Shown here: positions 23,487-33,115 of the stretch, piece after piece
Position numbering within the stretch: the first letter of the stretch is position 1
Layout of the letters: each line of letters opens with the position of its first letter
Assembly (NCBI GenBank): GCA_026214975.1
Contig: JAOBSW010000746.1
Location: forward strand, 1 to 64,000
From: Gentiana macrophylla
Taxonomy: Eukaryota > Streptophyta > Magnoliopsida > Gentianales > Gentianaceae
DNA length: 64,000 bases
Direction of reading: 5' to 3'
Notes under the pieces: model-generated
The model's input: only the letters and a program-made list of their open reading frames with translations
What the model was told of the DNA's origin: nothing
The model's database searches: none
Made by a program: the position numbers and the translations under genes

Positions 23487-23856
23487 AAAACTAGGTCCGA
23501 CTTAAAATAAAATAGAACAAATTAAAATAAACAAACTAGGTCAAGGCTATTGGTGCCTTTGTGTGTATACGGCCGAAAACAAATCACAGGAAAACAATTA
23601 GGCAAAGCAATTGGGGGTAGTCAACGGAGAAGACGAACAAATTGGTGCTAATGGATGAATTGAAAGAACAAGAATAGATTATGAGCTGTTTTTTTTTTTT
23701 TTTTGTTAATCTATGAACGATACAAGAACAAGAACAGGCACACGATGAAAGCTGAAATTATTATTTTTGATTAAGAACAAGAAACGAAAGAACAATGGAA
23801 ATTAAAACAAATAAGGATATTTGATACCTCGGTCAGTCGGGCTGGACGATACCAAC
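22979..23856 (-). other. C 5' leader with T/A homopolymer tracts and primer site
   Basis: No gene is seen. Long T-runs (A-runs on the coding strand) lie at about 23,045-23,067, 23,453-23,485 and 23,689-23,704. A 30-bp direct repeat containing CACTTTTTGG and AAGTCGGGA occurs near 23,295 and 23,355. The primer-binding site is at 23,841-23,854, reading TTGGTATCGTCC on the minus strand, next to the LTR. Confidence 0.7.
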
Positions 23857-24612
23857 CGATGCGGATACGGTTCCAGGAAACGACTCAAGGATCAATGGCG
23901 AGCCTCTTTAAACCTAAACCTAGAGTCTTCGACCTGAGGCTACGGCCAGAATAGACAACGCGTGCTCAAAACGCGATTCGTTCTTGAAGGATGTAATCTA
24001 CGACAAAGAGACTACTCACTCGCAAGTGATTTTGTTTTAATCAGTCACATATTAAAACGGCAAGAAGAGAAAGTTCTCAACTCAATAAAATGATTAAACT
24101 TCAAAATTATATGATGATCTTATTATGATAGTAACTTGCCTATATATAGGCTACAAATAAAAGACTAATAATCCTCCTTAGCAATGTGGGAGAAGGAAAC
24201 TAGTAAAATAAACCTAAGTGAACTAGGACTAGAAGGGGCGCCCCACCTTTTGGGCTTTTAAGTATTTCTTGTGTCTTCTAAGCCCACAAGATAATTATTA
24301 AATAATGTCCTACATAAAAATAATAAAACAAGTCCAAAATAACTTAAATAATGGCGCCACCAATCTTGCAACCTAACCAAGCCCATCTTTGTTGTCTTCA
24401 AGACCAATTGCATAAATGATGAATTTTATGGGTCGTTTCTTCCTCCGACTTGGAGGTGCTCTTGCTCCAAATAAATATCTAGGATCAGATTATTCAAAGC
24501 CTCTCGCATCCTTTTCTTTTGGAGCCTCATCATAGGCCCATCTCGAATTACCAGATGATCTATCGGTTGCATCGGGGCCAAAGGGTCGGGAACCTCATTC
24601 GTAATCGTATCA
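23857..24612 (-). repeat. Element C 5' LTR (right copy)
   Basis: 756 bp, matching 17,505-18,257. On the minus strand it starts TGATACGATTACG and ends at the primer site. The TATA region is at about 24,140. Confidence 0.92.
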
Positions 24613-25683
24613 GGTTAACGGTAACTTCCCGATTTAGAATGAAAGCGATCTATGGAGGATTAATCCATATGTAATGATTATATCAATGGGACGCTTATTA
24701 TTATTCTCGTGAGGAGATAAATATAATCTTATAATCGGAGATGCGATCACAGGATTATGGTGGCATATTCGTGATTGATTTATCGAATATAATTATTACG
24801 CTTTCGTAAGATAATTATTTATTTGATTTATCGGAGCCGCTGATTATTAGTCCATGGTCCCGACGTGCCTCCTAATATAGCATAGCTATTCTCGGACGTC
24901 GAATCCTAATAATATTAATTTAGTTATTGTTGGATTTTATTGAAGCGATATGTGAATTAATTGTTTAGTGGACTATTAAATTAGTTGGGCTAAATAATTA
25001 AATATGTGAAAAAGATATTTTTCATAATCTTGGCCCAAATGGTGTGTATGGCCGAAATATATTGTGACTATGTCACAAGTGATAAATTTCGCCCCAAGTG
25101 ATGTTTTATGGAACAAGAAATTAGTTTTCTTGTGTATTAATAAGACATGTGCATAAAATATTTATTGGATAAATATTTATGGTAAGAAATAAAGATAAAT
25201 CTTATTCTAGATTTGTTCTAGAATATTATGGAATTATCTTTTATTTAATGGGATTATTATAATTGATTTTGTATTAATTATTAAATCCTTGGAGGCTAAG
25301 TTTTACTCTCCTATATAAAGAGAGTTCTTCCAAGCCTTAAGACACACAATAAATTTCGACTTCTCCTCTTAGAGAGAAGAAGTGATAATTTCGGCCAAGG
25401 GGAGACTAAGGGAAAATCTTGGAGATTTTTCCGGGTAGCATATCGGAAGGATTCGAGACGAGGATTTCCTTCCACCGGGAGTTGCTTGGATCACACGTAC
25501 GGAAGATCGTGGTGCTCTTCACATCTACTTGCAATCTTCCTATTGCGGTTCTTCAACTTGGATTTTGAGATCCAAGAGGTATGATCTACAACCCCCTTGT
25601 AGAGTAGATCTAGTTATTTTATTACGTGTAATTTATAGATCTAGATCCTTAAATCGCTTCCGTTGCGGATGATATTATTAACA
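24613..25683 (+). repeat. Element B 5' LTR, part 2
   Basis: It begins with the second GGTTA and ends ATTAACA before the primer site. The TATA box TATATAAAG is at 25,312-25,320, so C lies upstream of the promoter, in U3. It matches 43,525-44,592 closely. Confidence 0.9.
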
Positions 25684-26253
25684 GTGGTATCATTCGCCAA
25701 GGTGATCTATATTTATACATATAAAATATTTGATCTAGGAGTGGTAAAACATGTAGATTTTTTGTCCCAATTTTTTTAAAAAAGGGCCGATGCATATGCT
25801 TGTTTGTTTGTTTTTTTTTATGTTATGAATGTCTTGGTTGAAGAGATGGATTGGAGTTGGTACTGTTTACTCGTTAGATCTATTGTAGCTCCTTTGTTTA
25901 GTAACAATTGAGCATAGGAATTGTATTTTATTTATGTCAATTTTCGAAAATTTCAATGTAAAAGTAGCATCTTTTATTGTAATTTTTGAATATCCGGGAT
26001 CGAGACGAAGATCATGGTGTTGAAGATCATCAAGAAGGTAAAAACGGGAGGAGGCCGAATTGTTTAATTTAATTTTCCCGTCGGCAAATTTTTTTTTTAG
26101 GGCGGCAGCAACCTTTTTTTTTTCTTGTAACCTAATAGAATTGGCCGCAAGGTTTGACCTAAAAAAAAAAAAAAAGCCTATTTTTTTTTTTGATAAGTTT
26201 TGCCGACATGATAAAAATAAATAAAAATAATAATAATAATAATAAAAATTTAT
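25684..26253 (+). other. Element B internal region, 5' segment with primer-binding site
   Basis: GTGGTATCATTCGCC directly after the LTR is a diverged tRNA-Met-type primer site. The rest is AT-rich with homopolymer runs and an (AAT)n stretch at about 26,220-26,245. No coding signal is seen. Confidence 0.7.
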
Positions 26254-26336
26254 GGGTATTTGTTTATAAGGACTAATTTCAGTACTTAATTAGGCACTTA
26301 GGACACACTTAAAAGATATTTGGTTATAAGGACAAT
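26254..26336 (+). repeat. Left terminal inverted repeat of the Mutator-like element
   Basis: It starts GGGTATTTG and contains TTAATTAGGCACTTAGGACA and GGTTATAAGGACA. It pairs with 29,590-29,673. Confidence 0.8.
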
Positions 26337-26379
26337 TTTTTTCTAACTTTCCAACAATACCCTTTCCAAACGGTGTGCG

Positions 26380-27110
26380 TTCTTCCTCCGCCTTCTTCAT
26401 CGCGTCCTCTTCTCCATCATCTTGGCTTTTCTTTCACCCGATCCGCTTGCACTTTTCCATTCTTGTCTTGAAACCCAGGAATCGAGCTCTCTAATTTCTC
26501 ATATACTTGAGTGCTAAGGTCATGATACGTATTCAGTAATCTGCTCTCCTCTCTTTCTAATCTCCTGCTTCGAATTCGTCTTCTCCGGCTGGAATTATTG
26601 CACCCATTGTCAGTCAATCGGTGGCTCCTCCTCAGTCGAGGTCTGCTGCTTCTAATTCTTTGGATTCTGGTTTGATTTTGCTGGCTGTAGCAAGTGAAAA
26701 GCCTGTCGTTGTGGTGCAATTGTTGCTCCTCCTCCCACGACCAGTAACCCCAAGGTTTTACAGCGTTTTGCTGAGCAAAGTGCTGCTAGTCGTATGAATG
26801 GTGCTCAGCCCGATACTTCTACAATGACGTTGAAGTCCGGAAAGCTTTTGGGTGTAGTTCAGTCTTCAAAGATTTGCTCTTTGACCTCCAATTTAGCTGT
26901 TGCACCTGCTGTTGGTCCTGCAACTCAGGTTTTAATTTGTCCTTCTGGTGTTGTGGAACAAGCTGTTGCTGGTAATTTGGTTGTTCATGTTTGTAACTTA
27001 GTGGATCAATCTACTGGTTTCATATGGATAAGGATAAAGAGAGTTGTTTGGTGTGAAATACAATCACTATTGGATTTCCTTAGTTTATGCCTTGTAGCCG
27101 ATTGAGGTAG
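26380..27110 (+). other. Unidentified gene-like segment inside the Mutator-like element
   Basis: Base composition is more balanced than in the surroundings. A 103-codon plus-strand frame lies at 26,794-27,105 (GAQPDTSTMTLKSGK...), preceded by a Ser/Pro-rich stretch with the codon style of an exon. I do not recognise the protein. It may be a second captured host fragment or unused transposon sequence. Confidence 0.4.
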
Positions 27111-27334
27111 CTATGGATGTTTACGGACATAATGAGTGTGAAATGGTCGGAAATGGTTCGATGCTCGGTGATGATGCAATACAAGTAGTTAATCTGTATA
27201 ATCTTGTCATTGTTTTTTGGGATAATTTTTTAGGAATATTCTGCAGCCTAATTCATTGAAAAGAAGTTGAATTTGTAGTTCCCTTTGTGACAATGTTGCA
27301 TTTACCTCTGATTGGGTGGGTTATTGTTTCTGGC

Positions 27335-27585
27335 TATTTCAAGGGGAGAGTATTCTTCTTGACTGTGTCTCAATCCCCAAACCTGAGAAATTTCCACAAT
27401 ATGACAGCAAATTTGCTGCACAGACATTAGTGGTACTTGATGATGTTTGGTCCCTCTCGGTTCTTTAATAGTTGATTTTTAGAATTCCTCATTGCAAGAC
27501 CCTTGTAGTTTCAAGAACTAAATTTCCAATTTCGATAGTGAACTGTACTTTTAAGCTGGAATTATTAAGTGAAGATGAAGTGACA
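27335..27585 (+). pseudogene. Captured NB-ARC fragment of an ADR1-type NLR resistance gene
   Basis: The plus strand reads RVFFLTVSQSPNLRNF at 27,347-27,394. Then, in another frame from 27,424, it reads TLVVLDDVW (kinase-2 motif, the Walker B region of NB-ARC), followed by CKTLVVSRTKFP (RNBS-B) and LELLSEDE. The pair TVSQSPN and TLVVSR is typical of RPW8-type (CC-R) helper NLRs related to ADR1, which act in immune signalling. Two stop codons follow VWSLSVL, and the stretch between the first motif and kinase-2 is too short, so internal sequence is deleted. It cannot encode a working receptor. A truncated source gene or a read-through copy are alternative origins. Confidence 0.78.
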
Positions 27586-28029
27586 TTTGCATATGATGGA
27601 CATAAACTCAACAAAAGCACTAGAAATGCTAGTGGTAGACTTGCTTGTGGACTTGTGGTGTTATTGGCCTTCAGGGTTGATTGGGATGCTGCCTATTCTG
27701 TCGTTTGTGTTGATGTCATGATAATTATTAGCATAAAGAAATAATAAAAAGGTTTGGTCACTTAAGGCTTTGAACTTATATTTGTTGTGAGTGAATTCCA
27801 GGATTTGGTATACTTTTTCATCATGGCTATTTGGTTTCAATTTTCTTTTTCTTGGTATGGATTTACCTTCATAATGCTTGTTTATTTATCTTTGAAAAAA
27901 AAGTGACATTTGCATAACGTGTGTCACATCATAAAACGATTTCTTTGATTGTTTAAATTAGTTCGGGTTTAAACTCGGCTCGAGCTCGATTGAGCCATAA
28001 AAAGATGAGATCAAACTGACTCGCTAACG

Positions 28030-29335
28030 TGTGTCTCTGCATCGGGGGTGTGGTCACTGCATCATTGTTTCTCTACATCACGGTGTCATTTCATCGCGTG
28101 TCTGCGCATCGCGGTGTCTCGCAATGCGGTGTCACTTCATCACGGTGTATCTGCATCATCAAATGTTATAACACGCGATGTCTCTGCATCACGGTGTCAC
28201 TTCATCGCGGTGTCTCTACATCGTGGTGTCCACAGTATCGCACTGGTCAATAGATTGAGGGTAGTCAATCCATCGCGGTGGTCAATGCATCAAGATGGTC
28301 ACCGATTGGAGGTGTCTCTACATCGAGGTGTCTCGCATCGCGGCATCTCGCATCGCAGCGTCTCATGATCGGGGTGGTAAGCGCATCATGGTGTCTGCGC
28401 ATCGGGGTGGTCACTGCGCATCGCGGTGTCTCTACATCGGGGTGGCCTTTACATCGCGGTGGTCAATGGATGCGAGGTGGTCAAAGCATCGCGGTGTCAT
28501 TTTATCGAGCGTCTCTTCATCGGGGTGGTCTTGCATCGCAAGTGGGCACTTATCGGCGTCTCGCGCCGTGGTGGTCAATGCATCGTGGTGTCACTGCATC
28601 GCGGTTCTCAGTGCATCGCGGTGTCACTTCATCGAAGTGTCTCTGCATCGCGGCGTCTTTGCATCGCGGTGTCTCTGCATCGGGGGTGGTCACTGCATCG
28701 CGATGTCTCTGCATCATGGTGTCACTTCATCGTTGTGTCTCCGCATCGCGGTGTCACTTCATCGAGGCGTCTCTTCATCGCGGCATCTCTGCATCAGGGG
28801 TGTCACTGTATCGCGGTGGTCAATGCATCGAGGTAGTCAATGGACCTGGGGTGGTCACTGCATCACGGTGTCACTTCATCGAGGTGTCTCTGCATTGGGG
28901 GTGGTCACTGCATCGCGGTGTCTCTGCGTCGGGGGTGGTCACTGCATCACGGGTGGTCAGCGCATCATCGCGGTTGTCGGTGAATCACGGTGTCACTTCA
29001 TCAAGGTGCCTCTGCATCGCGGTGTAACTTAATCGTCGTGTCTCTTCATCTCGGTGTCACTTCATCGCGGTGTCCCTGCAATACGGTGTCATTTCATCGC
29101 GGTGGTCAATACATCGCGGTGTCTCTTCATCGAGGTGGTCAATGCATCACGGTGGTCAATGCATCGGGGGTGATCACTGCATCGCGGTGGCCATTGCATC
29201 GGTGTGGTCACTGCATCACAGTGGTGAATTCATTGGGTTATTCAATGCATCGCACTGGTCACTGCATCGAGGTGGTTAATGTATCGCGGTGGTCAATGCA
29301 TCGGTGTGGTTAATGCGTCACCATGGTCAATGAAA
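28030..29335 (+). repeat. CATCGCGGTG minisatellite, about 16-bp unit
   Basis: About 80 imperfect copies (length divided by 16) of a 15-17 bp unit built on CATCGCGGTG plus GTCTCT, GTCACT or GTCAAT. The variants GTGTCTCTG, GTGTCACTT and GTGGTCAATG interleave, and the GGTCAATG type dominates toward the right. The tract is far richer in CpG than its AT-rich flanks. All frames are open for long stretches because the unit lacks stops; those frames are not genes. Confidence 0.92.
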
Positions 29336-29589
29336 AAAAAACTTTTCACCATACAAAAATAAAATAAAATAAAAAACCTTAAAACTCTCAACGTGAAAAA
29401 AAAAAATACCAACAACAACAACTATCTTCGTCCAGAAAAATATTAATAATTAAAATTAAAAAAAACACAAACAACATGAACATCGTTATTTGAATCAAAA
29501 AAATAGTAATAATAATAGCCCATCGCCTGTTGCCTTCTTTTTTTATTTTTATTTTTCTTCATTAAGGTATTTAGGTCTATCTGTCTAAT

Positions 29590-29673
29590 TTGTGTCCTTA
29601 TAACCAAATAAGATTTCTTAGTGTCCTATTTGCCTAATTAAGTCTATTTTGTGTCCTTTTGGACCGTTGCCCC
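29590..29673 (-). repeat. Right terminal inverted repeat of the Mutator-like element
   Basis: The reverse complement starts GGGGCAACGGTCC and carries TTAATTAGGCAAATAGGACA and GGTTATAAGGACACA, in register with the left repeat. Confidence 0.8.
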
Positions 29674-31271
29674 TTAAATTTATTGGAACAGCCGAGGGCT
29701 GTTATAAAAAATAAAAAATAAAAAAGTTTTTTTAATCAAACAATCTAATATAGATATATTTTAAATATATTGGTATATTACGACCTCCTCTCCTCGTCGT
29801 TCTTGGTTCGTGATCCGGTGGTTCGAGTTCAAGATTTGAAGATCAAGACTCGAAGACATAGATTATTTAATTTACTGTTTTCCTAGGATAGATTAGATAC
29901 GGGGGTACCAACAATCCATCTCGGTATTTAAATTTTCCGTAATTTATTTTTTATGTGTTTGATCATAAAATAGACATAAAATCGGAATTGCCATGACATG
30001 CATCATATCATAAATCCACTCCATGCATACATGTAGAATTTTAATTTTGGTAATTAAAATAGACATGTATACAAACTCGCGTAATTAGTTGAAATTTAAT
30101 TAATACGTGGTAATTAATTAATTTAGTAACTAATTAAAGATCCGAGGGCGGGTTATGAAATCGTTAACCCCTTTCGGTGTGTGTTCTCGGTGAACCGCCT
30201 TTAAAGCCCAAAGCGAGATCACGTTTTCAATTCGTAGTGTCTACGAGATTGAATGATGGTAAAAGAACAATAAATCTTGGTTAACAACGGTTCGCTTTAT
30301 AGGTTGGGTGGTCAAGCCGAGCTTTGCTCGACCGATTGAACCCTCTAGTGTGATGTATGCGCGGGGTCCGGCAAGATTAAGCTACACCGGCAAGCGGAGG
30401 GTGATTCCTTCTTATCTCAATGGGGCTCTCTTGACCCGACTTCGTCCAAGCATCACATATGTTCCAACGAATAGGGACGGGTGGGTTTGCCTACGTTACC
30501 GACACCATTCGGAATCCTTGATTTGATGTGCTTTTATGTTAACATCAAAAGAGCGTGGTTAGTTAACCCACCACCACCTCCAAAATATTGAGTGGGAGCG
30601 GGGAGGCGACACCAACCCCACGGCCTCTACTATAGATACAAGTAAGTGAGAGAAGGGTGGCGCCTTGCGGCGCTTTGATTTCGTCCCCTACGGATGGTGT
30701 TCACCCCTATCAACATTCATGGCTTGGTCTCCGAAAGGATAGGATTTACGGGTACTCGTCGGGTCACCGACCTATCCTACGACGGCACACTTCGGGCGTA
30801 CCTAAGAGATCCGATATAGTAGGTCACACTCATAAAGGATATTTTTGGAAATATCTAGGCTAAAAAAAGGAAGGTAGTCAATGAATAAAGGGATGTTCGA
30901 TTCTCGTGCGATGTTCGATTCTCACAAGTTATTCATTGATGAGATTGTCTCGATTTAACCGTCATCTCTTTGACCTACCCTACGGCGGCACTGAGATGCG
31001 AGGTTAAAACCTTGGAATGGTAGAGTAGACTCATTTTTTAGTTTACAATTCCTAAAATAAAATAATATAGTAGTGTTAAACTTGAATTAATTTATGTCAT
31101 TTTACTTACAGCATTATATCCCTTACTAAATTGCTTAAAAATTTATAATTGACTAGTATTGACTTCGTTAAAAAGTGGAAAGTAACTAGGACATTGAACT
31201 AGTTAATCGATAATGCAATTAAATTTCGAAAGAGATATTTTCTCTTAAATCCTTTTAAAAACAAGAGTGAC
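29674..31271 (+). other. Element B internal region, middle segment, non-coding
   Basis: No gene is recognised. Short frames at 30,308-30,526 and 30,657-30,863 have no known motif. A segment around 30,739-30,815 with GACCTATCCTACGACGGCA recurs partly at 30,974 and again at 42,382 near B's 3' end. AT-rich sequence follows to the GTGAC target of F. Confidence 0.6.
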
Positions 31272-31361
31272 TGTTAAGGGTGATTTTGTACGTTTTATAA
31301 GGATATATTTTATGTCAATTTTCCCCATATGTGAATGTTTTTCATAGAAATTGTTAAGGGT

Positions 31362-33095
31362 GAAATTTATGGTTTATTCTACGTTATTTCCGTAACAATA
31401 TCCTTCGTATCTTTATGGTTTTTATAGAAAATCATTGGTTTTATCTAAATATTGAGCAAAAGTGTTTAAGAAGTGTCTAAGTGCAAAACCGCTAATTATG
31501 TGATTTTATCGATAAATATCGTTATCTCCGTGATATTACGTTTTGCATGTCTTTATCGTGATTTTAGGTGCCTAAATATGTCTTGTGAAGGATGGAACGA
31601 GCTTGAATGAAGATCTCGAATGAAGGCAAGGAAGAGATGAGAATGAAATTGATGGTTTGAGAGTGAAGGCGGCGTGCGCAAGCGGCAAGCGGCGTCCACC
31701 ATGCATCGACCTTGAACCGGCGTTGATATCTTAAACAGCGTCCGAGGAGGGAATTTACATTAGAGAGTTCAGATGTGAGTAGGCGGCGTCCACTCTTCCG
31801 TCAAGATCCGGACGGGCGTTCGGATTGTAGAGCGGGCGTCGGCACCGCCATACTCACAACCGACTTAATCTTCTATTTAAGCGGCAAGATAATTGCAACC
31901 CTAAATCATACAATACAACGCGGCGACTCTTGAGGAACCCTAAAGTCGATCATGAGAGAAGCGGCCGGCCCGGTGAGCCATGCTTGGCCGGCGGTGGTGG
32001 TTAGATTAGGTTTCTTTTCGCTTTTTTTTTTTTTTCCTTCCTTCTTGTTCGACTAGAGCTTGAAGGGTGAGGCGACCATGAACACGACTTTGTGAAGCTT
32101 TTTCCAGTGACACTCTTGATTTCTTATTCATGGATATTTTGTAAGTTTTAATTTAATTGTTTCGTTTCCTATGTTTAATTTGTTAATTGCATATAAATCG
32201 AAAGATGATTGCATGATTTGATTTCTACCGTATGATTTAGAGTCGGTGTAGTTTAGATCACCGTAGGAAAGTTTGGATTTTTAATCTACATATAACGAGA
32301 GTTCGTAGGTTAAATTTCTAGGTTTACGAGAGAACCACAATTTGAATTAGAACCGATGCAAAATTATCCTAGGGAGAAGTCGAGTATCATTATCACCAGA
32401 AAGATGAGATTTTTCATGTGTTTATTTTATCGAGTTAACTTGTTCTACTTCATGTTTATATGCCGTATGTTAATCGAATTTAGATAACGAAAGTTAATAG
32501 ATTCATTAGATTGTCGTGAGGGAGATTGACAATTATTATTCCAACAAACGGAAGTTGAGGGATAATGTTGTTAGATTAGGATTTCATCCATATCTTTGAT
32601 TTGTATCGATATTAGTTAAGACCGGAAGGTAAACTAATGAATGGCGTGATAAATCGGAAGAGGAAACGCTCCTTTAGATAAGATAATAATCCAAGATAAC
32701 TTGTGAATGAATATGTGTTAATTTTATTTCTTTCGGTGAGGTGATGGTTGTTGGGAAGAGGTTGATCATGGTTCGTTTATGGTTGTTCAGTAGATAGATT
32801 TACCGCTTCCGTAGATGTAGTTTTATTTATGTTTTTATCGCTTTTATCCTTCCTGGCTTTGGATTAACAATCCTCTGTCCAGTTTACTTTTCTGTTTTAG
32901 TTTAGGTTTAGGATTAGTTAATAAAGAGGAATTAATGAAGTTAGATTCGACAGCCCAATTCCCTGAGGATCGATACCCGTACTTATCCAACTTTACTAGC
33001 AACTACCCGGTATTCGGCCGGTTAGGAGGTAGTTTTGCATGGTAGTATAGGTTTATAAATTTTCTTTTGTTTAATGATGCAAAATCTCCCCAACA
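31362..33095 (+). repeat. Element E 5' LTR
   Basis: 1,734 bp, TGTTAAGG...CCAACA. It matches 36,031-37,783 closely; most differences fall at CAG or CTG sites. GCGTCC/GGGCGTT words cluster at about 31,660-31,850, and a TATTTAAG promoter-like word is at about 31,873. Confidence 0.9.
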
Positions 33096-33099
33096 AAAG

Positions 33100-33115
33100 T
33101 GGCGCCGTTGCCGGG
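33100..33115 (+). other. Primer-binding site of element E
   Basis: TGGCGCCGTTGCCGGG lies 4 bp after the LTR end. The same site, reversed, is at 63,191-63,209 in D. Confidence 0.85.

Larger units (their letters stand above)
17505..24612 (-). mobile_element. Element C: Ty3/gypsy chromovirus, CRM-like, minus strand
   Basis: The element is 7,108 bp with LTRs of about 755 bp, terminal TGAT/ATCA and the duplication GGTTA on both sides (17,500-17,504; 24,613-24,617). On the minus strand the order is 5' LTR, primer site, gag with a CCHC knuckle, protease, RT, RNase H, integrase, GPY/F module, 3' LTR: the Ty3/gypsy order. No canonical chromodomain follows the GPY/F module; instead a basic tail with GPMTRLQKKRM lies inside the 3' LTR. 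This layout is characteristic of CRM centromeric retrotransposons. Several frameshifts break the reading frame. Because the motif call is by eye, CRM membership is likely but not proven. Confidence 0.88.
26254..29673. mobile_element. Mutator-like element (Pack-MULE type) inserted in B
   Basis: The 3,420-bp unit has long imperfect terminal inverted repeats of about 80-85 bp, starting GGG on both ends. Both contain AAGGAC, TTAATTAGGCA and TTGGTTATAAGGACA in the same order. The flanks AAATTTAT (8-10 bp with mismatches) form a target-site duplication of Mutator length. No transposase was seen. The interior carries a fragment of a host NLR gene, an unidentified gene-like segment and a minisatellite, which together suggest a non-autonomous element that captured host DNA. 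Confidence 0.8.

Noticed and set aside
26417..26719. Minus-strand Arg-rich frame of 100 codons in the Mutator-like element
   Set aside because: The opposite strand has the more exon-like composition (Ser/Pro/Ala codons); the Arg-rich frame looks like its antisense.
28029..29313. Overlapping frames of 100-249 codons rich in Ser, Arg and His
   Set aside because: They translate the CATCGCGGTG minisatellite in several frames at once.
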